DNA of 64,000 nt, from assembly GCA_030762175.1 (NCBI GenBank), contig CM060831.1, forward strand, positions 141,425,001 to 141,489,000. The letters are read 5' to 3'. Every line of letters starts with the position of its first letter. Position 1 is the stretch's first letter. A program made the translations under genes and the position numbers. Of the stretch, positions 21,521 through 32,126 are shown piece after piece. The DNA is from Metallyticus violacea (Eukaryota > Arthropoda > Insecta > Mantodea > Metallyticidae). The notes beneath the pieces were generated by a model, which was not told the DNA's origin, did no database searches, and worked only from the letters and a program-made list of their open reading frames with translations.

Positions 21521-22294
21521 TCGTATTGAAGATTTTTACCGCAAAGGAATTCATGTACCTGTTAAAAATTTGACAAAAACTGTTGAAAAAAAAAACCAGA
21601 TATTACATTGAAAGGTAAGAGATTCATCATGAAAGCTTTAGCTGTATGCCTCGCTTTGTTTTCTTGTAAATAAAACAAACAATGGGTGGCTTTACTTACC
21701 GATAGATCTTTAATTGTAGCAACGGCTGTGTAAAAGAAATGTCTGATCATAAAGTACAATTTAACATGTCTATAAACAAGACAAAACATTAGAAGCGAAA
21801 GTGTTTAAAATAAATTTGCTGTAAAATGTGTTTTTAAGGTAATTGCAACCACAGATATTTAATAATATGTATCGTTAACTCACAAAACTGACTTTTCTGT
21901 TAAACTTATCTTATGAAACTTTAATAAGCACACTTATGTATTTGTTTCTGCGTCATGTAGATGGATAGAAGTGTGACTGTGATTATTATGATGATTATTA
22001 TTGTTGCTTTTAAAAGTTCGTGCACTTTTGTTGATTTTTACGAAATAAATGAGAGAAGTACTGGACGTAAAGAGAGAGAGGGAAAGCAAAAGGGGCGTTT
22101 CAAGTAGAAAAAACAAGAAGCCACTTGAAGTAGATGGCGCTGGGAGCTCTCGTAGCACTCGTCTCAGGTGTCGTTTGAAAAGCCTCGGTAAACTGCCACT
22201 TCTTTCGTATAAATGAATAAGTAATGGAGTGCCGTGGTAGTAAAGTAAGGTGGGGAAACATATGACTAGAGCGTTGCGTTTTTAATTTCCTCCA
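21521..22294. other. Spacer upstream of the candidate promoter
   Basis: AT-rich to about 22050, then more mixed. A tiny frame near 22132 reads MALGALVALVSGVV and stops. It resembles a signal peptide but lies upstream of the TATA box and is probably chance. 22070-22090 is a short purine run (GA)n. Confidence 0.35.
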
Positions 22295-22350
22295 CGTATA
22301 TAAAAGTAACAACCAGCTATAAAAGCAGCACGGAAGTCTGCACTCGTCAG
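22295..22350 (+). promoter_or_regulatory. Candidate RNA polymerase II core promoter
   Basis: A TATAAAAG box at 22318-22325 is followed at the canonical distance by TCAGCA at 22347-22352, close to the arthropod initiator TCAKTY. With the A at 22349 as +1, the first T of the box falls at -31. A second TATATAAAAG lies 22 bases upstream (22297-22306). The flanking 22130-22350 is richer in G and C than its surroundings. Only sequence and spacing support this. Confidence 0.5.
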
Positions 22351-22385
22351 CATAAATAACGTTATAGAGTGGTGTTTGTATCGAT

Positions 22386-22416
22386 ATGGGCATCGACACT
22401 GTAACGACATCTGCAG
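22386..22416 (+). CDS. Possible short first coding exon of an unidentified gene
   Basis: Downstream of the promoter and after a 37-base leader, an ATG with G at -3 and G at +4 opens a frame MGIDTVTTSA, which runs into CAG|GTAAAA, a good splice donor at 22416/22417. A tiny first coding exon followed by a phase-1 intron is common in insect genes. No second exon could be identified downstream, so the product is unknown. Alternatively the ATG may lie in a non-coding first exon, or the whole arrangement may be chance. Confidence 0.3.
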
Positions 22417-23678
22417 GTAAAATAAAAAATGTAAATAAAAACCATGCCTGTTAGTTTGTTGGCTAACTGATGTTAATGGCTGAAATGTATAAGCTTAATT
22501 AACGAAACCATTGCAATCCAGAAAATGGTTTATTTTGTATTTAGTTTTAATAACAATTAATAATGCATAAAAATTCCAAGTATCTACATGTCTGCTTGTG
22601 CTGCAATGTTTTAACCCTCTATCCCTTTTAGAAAACGAAACACCTTTTCTAAAACAAAGCTGTGTAATTAATTAAACAAATTGCTATAATACACTATACA
22701 TTACAACAAATGCATTCTTTGGTAAAAATAATTATAACCTAAATTGCTACTCAAAAATATAACACTCTAAAGTCACAAGCAAAAATAGAATATTGAAATA
22801 TTTCCCATAATAATTTTAAATGTAACAAAATAGAACAAAGACAAGGATAAAATTGAATAACGAAATTTACAAAAAAGCTGGTAGCGAATAACTGTGTAGA
22901 CTATCTGTGCTGTACTGAAGAAAAAAATTAACAAATAAATTAGGGATTTAGTAAATAAACAAAGAATTCCTGAATTGTAGATATAACAAATAATATTTCT
23001 GTCACTGGCACAATATGCAAAAATAACTTAAACGTTGCTGTAAAAAGGGAATCTAAATTTAATTGTAAAAACACTAGAGAGACACAGCCTCAAAACCATG
23101 AAAGCTGCAGAAAGCACAGAAATGTGGTTCGTCCGGTCCCCAAGTATCAGCCAAAAATTATTTAGACAAGCAGAGTAAGCCAAGCACACATTGCCATGGT
23201 ACTCAGCAGAAAGATGTAAATAGAGAGGATGACACTTAGTGTTTTAAATAATCAGCAATAAAAACCGCTGTCGAAAATGTTTTAGAAAACTGAGTGATAA
23301 CATGAAGAGAAAAAAGAACGGGGGGGGGGGGGGAAAGAAGCCAAAGGAAGAATTATGTAGCATGACATCCGGTACAAATTGTTTGAATTGGTTGAAGTAT
23401 TTTCCTATAAAGGCTGTAATCATTTGTCTTTCAATTGCTAGACAACAATAATTTATATATCTGCTGATGGCGCTGTTTTGTAGAACCCTTTAAGACAAGT
23501 AATATGTGTAAGATGCGGCAGAAACAATGATCCATTTTAAATCATGCGCTATTGTTGGTCACGGCTTTTTAGAAAGATGATGTTTCTACCATTGCGTAGT
23601 GCAGTTTAATGCATTTTCTGTACGCCATATTACATGACCTTGGCCGCTCGCTCCGCTGCACATAGTTGGCAGTCAGTA
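22417..23678. other. AT-rich, possibly intronic
   Basis: If the exon at 22386 is real, this is intron. No acceptor followed by a convincing open frame was found. Contains a run of 14 G at 23320-23333. Confidence 0.35.
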
Positions 23679-24462
23679 TGGAGTGCAAGTCGAATGAAAA
23701 AGTACTTATCTGACAGGAAGCAGTAAAGGAACCACAATCATTGGTTCGTCAAGGTAATTTTTGGCAAAAGCTATGCTTAGCGTTTGGTGAAATTTCGAAG
23801 GTGTCATGTACTTAAAACCATTCTTAAATGGCGTTATAGTTGACACAGAGTTGTACTGTAAGCAACTAGACCAGGTTTAGGAGGTTTTAATCAATATAAT
23901 GCGCAGAAAACTAGTGATACAATGCTTGTGTTCAAGATTGACTCAACAAAAGGTCCAGAAATTAGATAGAATAGTAATGCTGCCGAATCTATCACATAGC
24001 GAAATATTTATAAAACTTAAGTGGAAGTGCAGTAACTGTCCATGGTGTGCGTTATCGCGAGATGATAACAGCATTTTTTGACATCAGTTTGAAGTCACGG
24101 ACTTTGGCTTTGGATGTTGACGAAATGTTGTTCCAGCAGGATGGCGCTACTTGTCATGCAGCGAGCGAAACCATTGATATGTTAGAGCAGAAGTTTTATG
24201 GACGGCTGATTTCGCGCAACAGTGATCGCAATTGGCCACCAAGGTCATGCGTTACACCGTATGACTTTTATCTTTGGGAATTTGTAAAGTCCAAGGTTTA
24301 CAGCAACCCATATCAACCAATCTTGAACTTAAAGAAGGGATCCGACAGGCTATCGCAACAATTGACCCATAAGTTTGCGAAAATGTGATAACAAATTTTG
24401 TTAAGAGAGTCTACGAATATGAAAACTTATCTGCTGATTTCATAGCATCAAATTTATGAACA
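23679..24462 (+). pseudogene. DD41D-like transposase remnant
   Basis: Top strand, with the clearest part at 24047-24388. LFQQDGATCHAASETIDML carries the second catalytic D (about 24139). RLISRNSDRNWPPRSC, then TPYDFYLWEFVKSKVY, carries the third. Forty residues separate the two acids; restoring the D that is missing after SC would give 41, so the match to DD41D elements is strong. The N-terminal third is too decayed to read beyond MECKSNEKVL near 23679. The copy ends near 'GAACACTCTGTA' at 24459-24470, which may be its right tip, but no matching left tip was found. Confidence 0.8.
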
Positions 24463-24715
24463 CTCTGTAGTCCAGACCTTAATTCTAAGGGCTATTTTGT
24501 CTGGAGTTAGCTGCAAAAGACAGTTTACTACAACACAAACATTTCCTCGTGGTGCTGAACATTTATAAACACCGCCTTCTTGAATGTTGGGACCGAATGT
24601 TAGATCCAAGGCAAACCTCTGCTGTCATTAGGTAGTACAAAAGACGCCTTCATGTGGTTGTTCAGGCAATTGGAGTCATATAGAGCACACTTTTTAACTT
24701 TTATCATTTGAAATA
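24463..24715 (+). pseudogene. Second transposase C-terminal fragment, different family
   Basis: Reads CPDLNSKGYFVWS, LQKTVYYNTNISS, then INTAFLNVG and finally RRLHVVVQAIGVHIEH. This is the third catalytic region and C-terminal tail ('sPDLNPlDYFvWs.lq..vY' and 'VV.A.GGHIEH') of a mariner-like transposase. It follows directly on the previous one, but the sequence is unlike it, so it is a separate insertion. The catalytic acid is lost. Confidence 0.6.
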
Positions 24716-25776
24716 TAAATTATTAATTTTAATTACATTTTGAAGTAACGCTTATTAGATTTTTCCATCCCGTTATATTTAGCTTCCTAAGATTTTGGGT
24801 GACTCTTGAATCAACATAATAAATATGTCCTGTTAATAAAGAATCTGTAGCTTTCCAACAGTATATGAATTATAAATAAATGTTAATCAGTATTTCAGAA
24901 AATGGAAACCTTGATATTATATTGCGGCCATTGTGAATGTTGTATTTATGTTTTGCATTTATGCTGTTCGTGGTCCCTAAGTTTTTCGTGTTTAGTTCAG
25001 CTTATCTCTATCCAGGTAATATTAATATTTTCTGGTCTTTTCATGTAGATTTAGTTTATTAATATATTTTTTCATATATGCCTATTGTCAGTTTATCCGC
25101 CGCTTAATTACAACAAAAACCTCCGGGTTCGAACAAAAGACGGCACCAAAATTTAGTTGTAGACATTTTCTTACCTCTTAATTTAATGGTATTCGTTTTT
25201 CTGTAAAACCTTAGTCATTAGTCGCTAGTGTTCCAATAAACGAATCGGCACAAATATTCAGCAATTCCTTACCTCGCAATTCAATTTGTTTTTCTGTAAA
25301 AGGCCGCAATTGGCCACGGTGATCTCTGAAGACAAATATCACTAAACTTGACTAGCGTAGCTGACTAAACGGAGCATTGTAGTGAACAACTGCTACGTTT
25401 CACATAAAAACGAATACGAGAAGACATTATAATTTTCAAAGTTGCCTTATCATAGTCTTTAGTTGCAAGTTCTTGCCCTCTCTCGTAGTTTTTGTTTAGA
25501 ATTTTTTTCATACATTTTTGTGTTAATATTTTCCTGTTTTAGTTTATACAGCCTATATGGAAATCAAAATTCAAGATCAGGCGCAGAATTTTATTGCCCT
25601 GATTTGTCCTCTATTTGTGAACACTCTTAATTCCAAAATAAAAAAGCTTGTAAAAACGTTCAACAATACGATCATAAATTATTATCCTGGTTCATCTAAT
25701 GATAGAATAAAACAATAGTGATGAAATTAGATATAAAATAAAGAATTTCTATAATGAGTACATGAAATTTATTATA
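24716..25776. other. AT-rich spacer
   Basis: Contains a near-repeat of 'AATTTAGTTGTAGACATTTTCTTACCTC'-type sequence around 25150-25290 (ATTCCTTACCTCGCAATTCAA and similar). Nothing else was recognised. Confidence 0.4.
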
Positions 25777-25778
25777 TA

Positions 25779-26635
25779 CGGGATGTGATAAAAAATAACG
25801 GCAATATTCGTTTTTCTTAAAGAATCTTTATTTATTCATCAACATCAATTCTGTCCCCTTCAAAGTAATCCCCTCCGGATATAATACACGTGTGCTAGCG
25901 CTTTTTCCAATCTTGGAAGCACTTCTGGAACTCATTTTTATGTATGCCCTTCAGCTTCTTCAGCGATTGTATTTTAACCTCATCAATGGTGGCAAAGCAT
26001 CGTCCTTTAATGGTTTTCTTCAGCCTATAGAAAGAAGTCGCAGGCGAATATGGTGGCTGAGGCAACATAACGGTTTTGTTTTTTGCCAAAAATCACGAAC
26101 AAGCCGTGAGGTATTAGCAACAATCTCGGAACAAACTTTGCTGCCACGCGTTTCAAACCCAAAACATCCGAAAAAATTGCTTGGCATGAACCAAATGATG
26201 TACCAACATCATCAGCAACCTCTCTAATAGTGATTCGTCTTCGACGTTGTCGGCGGTTATTGATGTGCTAGGACGTCCAGGGCGGTAGTCATCTTCAACA
26301 TCTTCACGGCCCTCTTGAAACGTCTGCACCAATCGTAAGCTCGTCTTGCTCACAGAAGATTCGCCAAAAGCCACAGTCAACATTTCGAACACTTTGTTGC
26401 ACTTTATTCCATTTTCAAGCAAAATTTAATACAAATTCTTTGATCCAGTAAAAAATCGCCGAACACACCAAAACACGTCTAACCTTTTCGACTGTCAACA
26501 CATTCAAAACAGCTGAAAACGCTAACATTGGTCAGAAATATTTGTACCAACAAGCTAAAAAAAAATATTGAAACCTTATTTTTTATGAAGCTCGCGAAAT
26601 GAAAAAAATTGCCGTTATTTTTTTTTTGCGTAATG
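25779..26635 (-). mobile_element. Internally deleted mariner, both ends intact
   Basis: Inverted ends converge on ATAACGGCAAT preceded by an A-rich run (left 'GTGATAAAAAATAACGGCAA', right its complement with a shifted A run). TA flanks both sides (25777-25778, 26636-26637). The length of 857 bp is about 440 bp short of a whole mariner. Such deletion copies can be moved by a transposase made elsewhere. Confidence 0.85.
25830..26430 (-). pseudogene. Mariner transposase, catalytic middle deleted
   Basis: Bottom strand: the N-terminal part reads MLENGIKCNKVFEMLTVAFG, then FQEGREDVEDDYRPGRPST, the classic mariner linker. After a junction near 26100-26190 the C-terminal part reads KNKTVMLPQPPYSPATSFYRL, then EFQKCFQDWKK and GGDYFEGDKIDVDE. 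The region with the first two catalytic aspartates is gone, and the third has drifted (SPAT for SPDL). It belongs to the same general group as the element at 53.9 kb, which shares the FEGDK ending. Confidence 0.88.
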
Positions 26636-26769
26636 TAAACACAGAACGCTGGATATTGCTTAGATTAAATTTTTAGTAGGTACATTTTAAAGAAGCCAGT
26701 ATTCTCACAATAATAAATGATGAAGAAGAAAATAAGCAACATAAAATGGAAATGGGCAATGTAAAACTT

Positions 26770-27060
26770 ACTACTTTTCATTCAGAGCGCTCGAGCTGCG
26801 AGGAGAAACACTTATATATATTTCTTTCCATTTCCCTTATTCCTCTCCGGAATGATTCTGTCAACTTACTCGAAAGGAAAGCGCTTCTTCCATTTTCTCT
26901 TAAAATTGAGCACAAAGCCGCTTAAAAATCTCGAGCCCGGCGCGGAAGCCTCTTCCCTTGGTGCTCGTTTTTAATGACCACAGCGCCTGGTGATATTGAT
27001 TGAAATATTCACTGCCGAGGAGAGATGATTGCTTCATCAAATATTTCTCGGTTTATGTAT
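26770..27060. other. GC-richer non-coding island
   Basis: Composition is balanced, with words such as GGAAAGCGCTTCTTCC, GAGCACAAAGCCGCTTAA and CTCGAGCCCGGCGCGG, unlike the AT-rich neighbours and unlike any repeat in this window. No long open frame. It has the look of a regulatory or conserved non-coding block, but only a comparison with other genomes could show that. The next 400 bases include a 76-codon frame at 27139-27369 that I do not recognise. Confidence 0.3.
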
Positions 27061-27465
27061 GTTTATAAAGATATTATGGTATTTTAATAGAATAGCTCTC
27101 GAACTGTTCCTGTAGCGGCTGAAAGCAAACAAAAGCAGATGAAAACCTTCATAAGGACTTTTACAACAAAGAGGAATTCCTCTGATATCAAAACAACTTC
27201 GCTTATTAAACACGTACATAAGAGAGAGACTGTAGGTGAGTGGTTGACCTTCCTCTCTAGTGATTGTGTCTTTTGTTTCTGCAAAACCGCCTGGTTTGTA
27301 GTGATATCTCATCTTTTTGGAAGAAGAAACGCTCAAAGTGTGGAATGCATGAAGATATTGAGCCTGTAAATTGCTGCTATGGTATTATAGTATTATCATG
27401 TGGAATTCAAATGCTATTTACTCTCTGTTTAAAAATTCATCGTCAGAAAGTAACCCCTCCCCTCC

Positions 27466-27630
27466 CTAAGGAAGGAAACTTTCAGGCATGAGTTGGGTAC
27501 CTCCCCAGCATTTGCCATTTATGAGGATTGATGAAACCTAGATAAAACCTCATTCAGGGACGACGGTCCTAGCGGGATTCGAACTCCAGACTTCTCGCTC
27601 ACGAATCCATGCCTTAACGACCTCCGTGGC
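27466..27630 (-). mobile_element. SINE-B copy, 3' part missing
   Basis: Bottom strand: the head (ending 'GTTCGAATCCCGC'-like) and half the body ('CTCATAAATGGCAAATGCTG') are present. The copy stops in the CCTTAGGGAGGGG region and lacks the normal 3' tail. Confidence 0.88.
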
Positions 27631-28181
27631 TATTTCAGATTGTAACGACTTGTATTTCTGTTGTACAAGACCCAAGAAATCGACGTGGGTAACAACACAT
27701 ACGTTATATAATGCCATAAGTTTTCTAACTGAAACCTATTATTTGTGCGTCTTTTCTATGTACAGACTGTTGTGTTGATATTTTAGGAAATGCGGGTTGT
27801 CTCTCTATCACTCTCTCATTTTGATGAGCATTTAATGTTACATAAACTGGTAAAGTCTTTAGAGAAGATGAATAAAATCAGTCTTGAGTTCGTTCTCAAC
27901 CTTTTTACGGAGACATCTCTGAAAATTGTGAAAAATTACCAAAAAATAATGTTTTGAGTTTTTAGCTATTAAAATAATTTAAAGTTTCAGATTAAGGCCA
28001 CCCGGTAATCTGAAGATGTTTTTTTTTTAATTCTTGGTCATTAATTATAATTCAGCATTTCATCTTTAAAATGTCTAAGTGTGTTAATTAATTATTTTAA
28101 AAATGTATAATTTGTTGGTGGTGTGTCATTCTTGCAGCTGTCAATGTCAAATGTTTATTGGTTTCGCTTGAATTTATGGTA
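27631..28181. other. AT-rich spacer
   Basis: Nothing recognised between the truncated SINE-B and the foldback element. Confidence 0.45.
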
Positions 28182-28677
28182 AGTGTATGCTACTTAACTG
28201 TAGTGGCTAGCCTGGGGATGAGGAAATCGTTTGTCTTCTGTTCATAAGCGAGGAAAATGGTGTGTTTAAGGGGACATAGATGCTCTTACCTACCAATATT
28301 AAATTATTAAATTTAAGTTTTCTTTTTAGAATCTATTGAGAGTAGGTCTTTCGCTTTTATGGCATATGGCTGCATAAATTGGCTTCACTTTAATAAACCA
28401 ATTTTTATTTTTTTTAAAAAAAAATCTTTTGAACCATAATGTTTTACATAGATTGCAAACCATATTTTTATGAAATTATATTTTTTTGTTTGTTTATTTA
28501 TTTATTTATTTATAAATGGTCATGTTAAACTATACAGAGGTACCAGAAGTAAAATTCCTGAAATTTTGAAAGCACTAGGTCAAGCAGTAGCTGAGGAAAA
28601 GAAAATTTAGTAAGAAAAAATATAAAAAACAGGAAAGTACTGAAAGGAGATGTCGCATTCATTTTTACCTAAGTTAC

Positions 28678-28753
<76 letters not shown>

Positions 28754-29256
28754 CTTCTGCTTCTACTTGACTTAGAGCTTTAAACTTTTCAGAAAATGTT
28801 TTTCTGGTACCTCTGCATGTTTAACATGGTTATTTACAATATGTATATAATGTATTTCAATTAATGCACAAAATGTACATTTTTGATTCCAAAGGAAACA
28901 TTTTTTGAAACAGTAAAATTTGGTTTATCAAAAAAAGCTCATGTTTAAAGTGAAACTAATTATACGCAACAAAATTAAGGACCTACTCCCAATAGATTCT
29001 AAGAACAAGAAAATTAAATTTTAATAATTTAACATAGCTAGGATAGGGCATAACGAGTCCCCTTAAAAATGTTATTGTTTTTGCGTTTCGACCATTTCAG
29101 TGCCTCCTGCTGCTTATTTAAATAACTATATTCTATTAGATTTTAGAACGTGTCCTTATGTAAACATTAGGTGGCATTGACCACACGACGTTCTACTCTC
29201 ACATAAATACTGCAAAGTTATGTAAACTTTGCCACTACAGTTAAGTAGCATACACT
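28182..29256. mobile_element. Foldback element with long inverted arms around an (ATT)n core
   Basis: The outer 26 bases, 28182-28207, are an exact inverted match to 29231-29256 (AGTGTATGCTACTTAACTGT...). Further in, 28262-28620 matches the complement of about 28745-29070, including AGAATCTATTGRGAGTAGGT and AGAGGTACCAGAA. The right arm has about 100 bases with no left counterpart. The arms meet at a trinucleotide microsatellite. No coding sequence. The layout is that of a foldback or hairpin-type non-autonomous transposon. A target duplication could not be fixed. Confidence 0.8.
28680..28750. repeat. (TTA)n microsatellite at the centre of the foldback
   Basis: About 23 pure ATT units, exactly between the two arms. 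Confidence 0.97.
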
Positions 29257-29632
29257 AAATAGGAAACAAATTATAATTATGCATATTGTCGGTAAATATC
29301 TTTAACTGCCTTAACTTCTAACTACCTCGTGGTTGCGACATGGGGGCTTTCCCTATTAAATCCTTAAAAATCTAAAACATCCCAATAAAAAGGACCAACA
29401 GGAGCAATCACAAATTAAACCACATATTCATGATTAAGATATACTAACAATTATTTCGAAGTGTTTCACATTAAATTACAACTTGTATTCTGCTTGGCTT
29501 CCCTTTTTCCTTGCACACGACTCGCTATACCTCAACACCATTTCTAAGGTACCTCCCTTCTCTCCTTCCTATACTGTCCTCTTTATTAGACAAACTGTGT
29601 CTCCTTCCCAACTATCTATGGCTAACAATATT

Positions 29633-29683
29633 GTAATAATGCATTGACAATGCTGTAAAAATACATTGCCAGTGCATTATTAC
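29633..29683. repeat. Short hairpin beside a SINE-A fragment
   Basis: Arms 29633-29652 (GTAATAATGCATTGACAATG) and 29664-29683 pair with two mismatches around an 11-base loop. Confidence 0.8.
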
Positions 29684-29793
29684 TTTTTTTTTGATTTATT
29701 TATTTAAGGACGCTTTTTAACAGCTCAGGTCATCAGCGTCCCATTCAACTCATGGCGTGAAACGGCCGACAAATTTTGCTCAGAGGCCTCTCC
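29684..29793 (-). mobile_element. SINE-A fragment, 5' truncated
   Basis: Only the 3' third remains on the bottom strand: the tail, the 'GACGCTGATGACCTGAGC' block and 'GAGGCCTCTGAGCAAAATTT'. The tRNA-like head is missing, consistent with incomplete reverse transcription. Confidence 0.9.
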
Positions 29794-31611
29794 CTATATT
29801 CCCCACAATATGAAACTTTATTGTTTTACATTAAAAATTCCACTGCCCACTAACAGGTACTGTTCATTCGTATTAGAATAAAAACATATAAAACAAAATT
29901 CAATACCAATAGTTACAACATAAAAGAGGCAAAACAACAATAGTTATAAATAAGTTTAACAAATTTTCCGAAAAATATTCCACACTTGCAAGAAAAAGTG
30001 CATTAGGTATGCTGTGTTATAGAAGAAAATAAAGTGTGGGAAATAGATGGCCTTTGCAATTGTCGATCGACTGATGATGACATCAGGTGAATCGACATCT
30101 TCAAGTTGTAGTGAGAGTGATGAATGAGGATAATTAGCTAGTTTCCGTAAGCTACCTCTCCAATAATTAAATTGTATTATATAATTATTATTATCACATC
30201 TTCATCATTTTCATTATTAGTAGTACAGTTTAGAACTAAACTGATTTTGGCGGATGAATAGAATTTTTTGTTTACATTAGGATCCATTCTAAGAATGAAC
30301 GGAGTATAGGCCATGTGCATGAGCGTTTTATCTTATTAGTACTGAAAAGAAATGCGTGTGGTAAACCTGCTAACAAGCAAGGGATAGTATAACATTATCG
30401 GCATTGTTTTGTTTTGTAAACAAAGAATATGTGGGTTGTTTCCATATGGTTTTGGGAAATTTTAAATGCTATAAAGCGTGATATTTCTAATTGTTTTATT
30501 TACAGTGCAAATATTACATTTTATTTCAGTATTTATTTTATTTTAGTGTAAAATACACAGTTGTTTAATTTTTTTTCTAGATATACACATTTCCTGTATG
30601 TACGGCAGGTTTAACTTTTATGTTATTGCACATGGTTGTATTTAGGAGTCGAATTTACTTAAATATTGTATAGATAAATGCTTCTTCGTGGTTTGTGTAC
30701 ATATAGTCCATGTAACTATGATTATAATAGAATAGAGTATATGCAAAGAAACTGCCTTCTAAAATGATAACGAAAACTAAATTCATAAGAGATGGAAGAC
30801 AGAAGATGCTGTAAAACTAGGGTTGCCAAACGTTCCTGAAAAAGCGGTTAGCCTCAAAAAAAGATGTCCCGCCTGAATTTTTAATTTCCTGCAAGTTTTC
30901 TTGATTTTTAAATGTTACTAGAAAAAAAAAAAAATAGAAGCTCCTCTCTGTGCATACAATTTGGTGTTTTTGGGTATGTGGTTTATATTTTTATTTATTT
31001 ATTTATTTATTATTTTACTTTAAGTAGCTGTCAAATTCTATCCAATGTTTGTTTATTAACTCTCTTCGGCAAAAAGCAGTGGAGAATGATATCGATATGA
31101 CAGAAAGCACGGAGTTTTTAAACCTGATTCCAAAAGTCGCAAGAAGCTCGATTCCTTGATTCTGAATCGATAGTTTGTTGATGGTTTGCCATTCTTTGCT
31201 TTGTACGCGTTACTGGATATTTGCTGCTTCAGATGGACAATAGGTCCACATTTTAAACATTTTTACTAATTAAAGTTAACAATGATTGAGCTGTTTCGCT
31301 GATATTCATGCATTTAATTGAATGTTGTTATAAAAGGTTCTAATATGGGATAACATTGAAATAAGTGTGATGAAGTTGTTGGATAAGGTATAAAGTGGAA
31401 GACTCATTTATTAAACAAAATTCTATTCCAAGCACTGAAGCAAAGACCTTCTTTGGCCTGTAATATTGAGTTAATGTTCTTAAAGTTGTAAGAATTTTGA
31501 ACAATATTCAGAATTACTGAAGTTAGATTAACTATATATTTGTGTACCATGATTAGACGATGGGCTGACGAAAGAAATAGGCTTAATGTGACTTGTAAAT
31601 CTTGTGTTGCA
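29794..31611. other. AT-rich spacer
   Basis: No gene found. Holds a (TTTA)n tract at 30987-31011. Confidence 0.45.
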
Positions 31612-31785
31612 TTTTTTTATTTGATTTATTTAAGAACGCTCATTCAATTCAGAGCGTGAAATGGCTGAAAAATTTAGCTTAGAGGCCTCTCCTTTCAGGC
31701 TTAAGGTTCTTTTACATGCCGCAAATCTACGACACAAGACCCACAGTTGTATTTCTTTTCCGAAGGAAGCCATACTTAGAATTTG
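31612..31785 (-). mobile_element. SINE-A fragment, 5' truncated
   Basis: The bottom-strand 3' half of the family: tail, AGAGGCCTCT block, ACGACACAAGACCCAC and the CTTCCGAAGGAAG-like part. It stops before the tRNA head. The next SINE-A, in the opposite orientation, starts 86 bases away. Confidence 0.9.
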
Positions 31786-31871
31786 AACTATCCATTAATG
31801 GCAAGAAAGTGTTCACATCGAGGAAATAGTACAACTGACCATGAAGCATTACTGAAACGTACTCTTATGAC

Positions 31872-32113
31872 CCCGGCCAGGACCGATGGATTTTTTCGGG
31901 GCGTAAAAATTCTAAATATGGCTTCCTTCGGAAGGGAAGTAAAGCCGTGGGTCCCGTGTCGTACATTTACGGCACGATAAAGAACCTCAAGCCTGAAAGA
32001 GAGGCCTCTGAGCAAAAATTATTTGGCCGTTTCACGCCCTGAGATGAATGGGACGCTGATGACCTGAGATGTTAAAAGAGCGTCCATAAATAATAAAAAA
32101 ATTAATAAATAAA
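31872..32113 (+). mobile_element. SINE-A copy, 5' truncated, with 13 bp target-site duplication
   Basis: Starts inside the B-box region at CCCGGCCAGGACCGATGG, lacks the A box, and runs to an A-rich tail. GTACTCTTATGAC flanks it at 31859-31871 and 32114-32126. The intact duplication shows it was inserted already truncated. Confidence 0.95.
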
Positions 32114-32126
32114 GTACTCTTATGAC

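Noticed and set aside
22132..22177. MALGALVALVSGVV, signal-peptide-like micro-frame
   Set aside because: It stops after 14 codons, lies upstream of the TATA box and has no good splice donor.
28680..28750. Regularly spaced repeats that could suggest an array such as CRISPR
   Set aside because: It is a pure trinucleotide tract in eukaryotic DNA with no spacers.
31783..31980. Frame containing RTFTAR-type sequence
   Set aside because: It is a read-through of SINE-A; the same frame appears at other copies (for example 48752-49054).
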